Assembly: GCF_028993635.1 (NCBI RefSeq)
Contig: NZ_CP118631.1
Span: 6,262,001 to 6,326,000, forward strand
DNA length: 64,000 bases
DNA from: Mucilaginibacter sp. SJ
GTDB lineage: Bacteria > Bacteroidota > Bacteroidia > Sphingobacteriales > Sphingobacteriaceae
Reading direction: 5' to 3'
In this document: piece by piece, positions 62,062-64,000 of the stretch
Layout of the letters: each line of letters begins with the position of its first letter
Position numbering within the stretch: position 1 is the first letter of the stretch
The notes under the pieces: generated by a model
What the model was told of the DNA's origin: nothing
The model's database searches: none
Seen by the model: only the letters and a program-made list of their open reading frames with translations
Made by a program: the position numbers and the translations under genes

Positions 62062-63684
62062 ATGAAAAATTATTCAGTAATATTACTCTTTGCAGGGGTG
62101 TTAACAGCATTCGCATCCTGCAAAAAATCATATCTCGACGAAAAACCATATTCATCGTATACCCCTTTAACGGTTACCGATTCATTGGGCATGGAGGCAT
62201 CGGCGATAGGTTTATACAATCTGGAAACCGGAATACTAACTTATTCTGGCCGGCAGGGGTGGCCAAGTGTTTGGCAGGTAGGTACAGATGTGGCAAATGC
62301 AACAGCCCAGCAAGAGGGAATAGAGGTGCCTTACTATAACTATAGTCTGTTAACATCACAAGATAACGCCGCCGCTTATATTTGGGGCAAATACTATGCG
62401 ATGATCAATAATGCTAATATTATAATTGATAACGCCGAAAATCCATCAAATACAAAATTAGGGCCTGTAGGTAAAAAACAGGTGGAAGCAGAGGCCAAGT
62501 TTTTCAGGGCTTATGCCTACAATAACCTGGTGACCTTGTTTGGAAAAGTTCCGCTTACTGATCATGCTTTAACTGTTCCCAAAATAAATTTTACCCGTGC
62601 TTCGCTTGATGAATTAAACGCGCTTATTGTAAGTGATCTTACCTATGCAAGCACTAACCTGTCTGATTTAAATGCCGGTAACTCGAAAACGAACGCTCAG
62701 GGTAAGCCCGTTGGCAGAGCCAATAAATATATGGCCATGCAGTTATTAGCCGAAGCTTACCTGCGTATGGGTAAAAACGACCTTGCCGAGCAACAGGCAC
62801 AGGCTGTTATCAATAGCGGCAAATTTAGCCTGATAAAAGCCCGCTACGGTGTAAGGGCAGCAGGTGCAGGTGATTACTATTCAGATATGTTTGTATACGG
62901 TAACGAACGCCGTGCACAGGGAAACAGCGAAGCAATATGGGTACTTGAACAGGAAAACCCATCTGTTGTTGTAGGTGGCAATGTGGATGCCGCCCAGCAG
63001 CGCCGTGTGTGGGGTGCTGCTTATTATGCAGTTCCCGGAATGTTGCCGTGTGATTCATTGGGTGGGCGTAGTATTGCCAGGTTAAGGTTAAGTAACTGGG
63101 TACTTTACGGACTGTATCCGCAAGGCGATCTTCGTAATTCACAATACAGTATTAAAAGGCGATACTATTATAACGACCCCGCTTTCCCTGCGTTATTAGG
63201 CAAACCAGTGCCTTTTGCCGGCGCCGACACCTTATTCCGGATTTGCCCAAGTACAACCAAATGGGGAGCTTTTGATCCAAATGATACCTTTGGTTATGCA
63301 ATGATCAAAGATTTTATGATGATGCGTTTAGGCGAGACTTACCTGCTGCTTGCTGAGGCACAGTTTAAACAAGGCAAAACTGCTGATGCGGCTACCTCGA
63401 TTAACGTGTTAAGAACCCGGGCCAATGCACCACAAGTAACTGCCGGACAAATAACACTTGATTTTATACTTGATGAACGTGCCAGGGAGTTGATCGGTGA
63501 GGAAAACCGCCGTCAGACCCTAATGCGTACCGGTACCCTGGTCGACCGCGCAACGCGGTTAAACAGCAACGATGCCGTTCATCCAACAACAGGTATCGCA
63601 GCTAAAAATATGCTGCTGCCTATCCCGCTATCTGAAATTCAATTGAATAAAGATGCTGTATTGGAGCAAAATCCGGGTTATTAA
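62062..63684 (+). CDS. SusD/RagB-family glycan-binding lipoprotein
   Basis: 540 residues with lipobox ending at Cys20 (LTAFASC) followed by KKSYLDEKPYSSYTP. Core motifs: EAKFFRAYAYNNLVTLFGKVPLT, AMQLLAEAYLRMG, MMRLGETYLLLAEAQFKQG, NVLRTRANA, DERARELIGEENRRQTLMRTG and a terminal EQNPGY. It pairs with the preceding SusC. A strong terminator follows directly (63698-63733), so the BNR-type gene beyond is a separate unit. Confidence 0.96.
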   Translation: MKNYSVILLFAGVLTAFASCKKSYLDEKPYSSYTPLTVTDSLGMEASAIGLYNLETGILTYSGRQGWPSVWQVGTDVANATAQQEGIEVPYYNYSLLTSQDNAAAYIWGKYYAMINNANIIIDNAENPSNTKLGPVGKKQVEAEAKFFRAYAYNNLVTLFGKVPLTDHALTVPKINFTRASLDELNALIVSDLTYASTNLSDLNAGNSKTNAQGKPVGRANKYMAMQLLAEAYLRMGKNDLAEQQAQAVINSGKFSLIKARYGVRAAGAGDYYSDMFVYGNERRAQGNSEAIWVLEQENPSVVVGGNVDAAQQRRVWGAAYYAVPGMLPCDSLGGRSIARLRLSNWVLYGLYPQGDLRNSQYSIKRRYYYNDPAFPALLGKPVPFAGADTLFRICPSTTKWGAFDPNDTFGYAMIKDFMMMRLGETYLLLAEAQFKQGKTADAATSINVLRTRANAPQVTAGQITLDFILDERARELIGEENRRQTLMRTGTLVDRATRLNSNDAVHPTTGIAAKNMLLPIPLSEIQLNKDAVLEQNPGY

Positions 63685-63697
63685 TTAAAACACAAAT

Positions 63698-63733
63698 AAA
63701 AAGTAAGGGCAATTAATATTGCCCTTACTTTTA
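63698..63733 (+). terminator. Rho-independent terminator after susCD
   Basis: Stem AAAAGTAAGGGCAAT / ATTGCCCTTACTTTT with a 3-4-nt loop, followed by a T-rich stretch, 14 bp after the SusD stop. Confidence 0.92.
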
Positions 63734-63739
63734 CTTTTT

Positions 63740-64000
63740 ATGAAGCTATACCATTTAAGATCACTGTTTTTTATATGTATCCTGTTTGGGAGCACTGTTG
63801 TTGTATTCGCTCAAACCCACAAAGCAACTACTACCACTATTGGTTTAGGCTGGGCAAATAACTCCGTCAACACGGTTGTGTTCCGCAAAAACTCATTGGT
63901 TACTTTTAAAGGCGAACAATATGCTGCTTATTATAACAACGACGAGGTGTTGGTTTTGGCTAAAAGAAAAAGCGGATCTGCTAACTGGCAGGTTGCCGCA
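63740..64000 (+). CDS. Secreted BNR-repeat (BNR_4-like) protein, N-terminal part cut by window edge
   Basis: The frame opens with ATG at 63740, only 7 bp after the terminator stem, and runs off the window (87 codons seen). Signal peptide (LFFICILFGSTVVVFAQ) is followed by TIGLGWANNSVNTVVFRKNSLVTFKGEQYAAYYNNDEVLVLAKRK. That opening is typical of BNR_4 seven-bladed propeller proteins, a group that includes polysaccharide lyases (PL24/PL25 type) and GH145-like rhamnosidases. It is probably a degradative enzyme of the 46-64 kb PUL. The family call is moderate because most of the protein lies outside. Confidence 0.75.
   Translation, partial: MKLYHLRSLFFICILFGSTVVVFAQTHKATTTTIGLGWANNSVNTVVFRKNSLVTFKGEQYAAYYNNDEVLVLAKRKSGSANWQVAA

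Overview
The window reads as chromosomal DNA of a glycan-degrading Bacteroidota, most like the Sphingobacteriaceae (Mucilaginibacter/Pedobacter type). Evidence: five SusD-type lipoproteins (one cut by the left edge) and four complete SusC-type TonB-dependent receptors, two giant hybrid two-component systems (HTCS), an ECF sigma/FecR pair, LytTR and DeoR regulators, secreted glycosidases, almost no Shine-Dalgarno sequences, and at least one perfect Bacteroidota promoter (TTTG, 20-nt spacer, TATATTTG). No rRNA, tRNA, CRISPR array or intact insertion sequence was seen.

Layout. (1) 1-2634: end of a SusD gene and a GH2 glycosidase. (2) 2565-12649: an eight-gene minus-strand sugar-catabolism operon (FucI/AraA-like isomerase, split transketolase, ribose-type ABC transporter with a DUF2291 protein, glycerol-kinase-like FGGY kinase) behind a DeoR regulator; the enzyme logic fits a ketose-phosphate/transketolase route such as that for D-apiose. 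(3) 12956-26017: HTCS, SusC/SusD, a GH43 with exo-beta-1,3-galactanase-type catalytic residues, and a GH115 alpha-glucuronidase. (4) 26237-30923: LytS/LytTR-like pair divergent from an outer-membrane beta-barrel protein, with a textbook terminator in the kinase leader. (5) 31404-35077: secreted beta-helix protein, DUF6807/PmoA-like protein, Tat-exported Gfo/Idh/MocA oxidoreductase. (6) 35633-42359: ECF sigma, FecR, STN-containing SusC, SusD: a complete trans-envelope signalling locus. (7) 42602-46320: ArsR operon with two SRPBCC proteins and a very clear promoter/operator; then a zinc-ribbon membrane protein plus SPFH-GYF protein resembling B. subtilis YdjG/YdjI. (8) 46484-63684: two SusC/SusD pairs flanking a second HTCS and a 7TM-DISM membrane receptor whose cytoplasmic end is an IS1595-type transposase zinc-ribbon/HTH. 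A BNR-type hydrolase begins at the right edge.

The most unusual element is the 7TM receptor/transposase-DNA-binding-domain fusion at 52363-54276. A direct-repeat motif (TTTTGATACG-like, repeated every 9-11 nt) occurs upstream of both flanking SusC genes at similar distance and in the same relative orientation, and also between the receptor gene and the HTCS. This suggests that the whole 46-64 kb region is one regulon. Several palindromic, MITE/REP-like intergenic elements are also described.

All functional calls come from reading motifs and architecture; no database search was possible.
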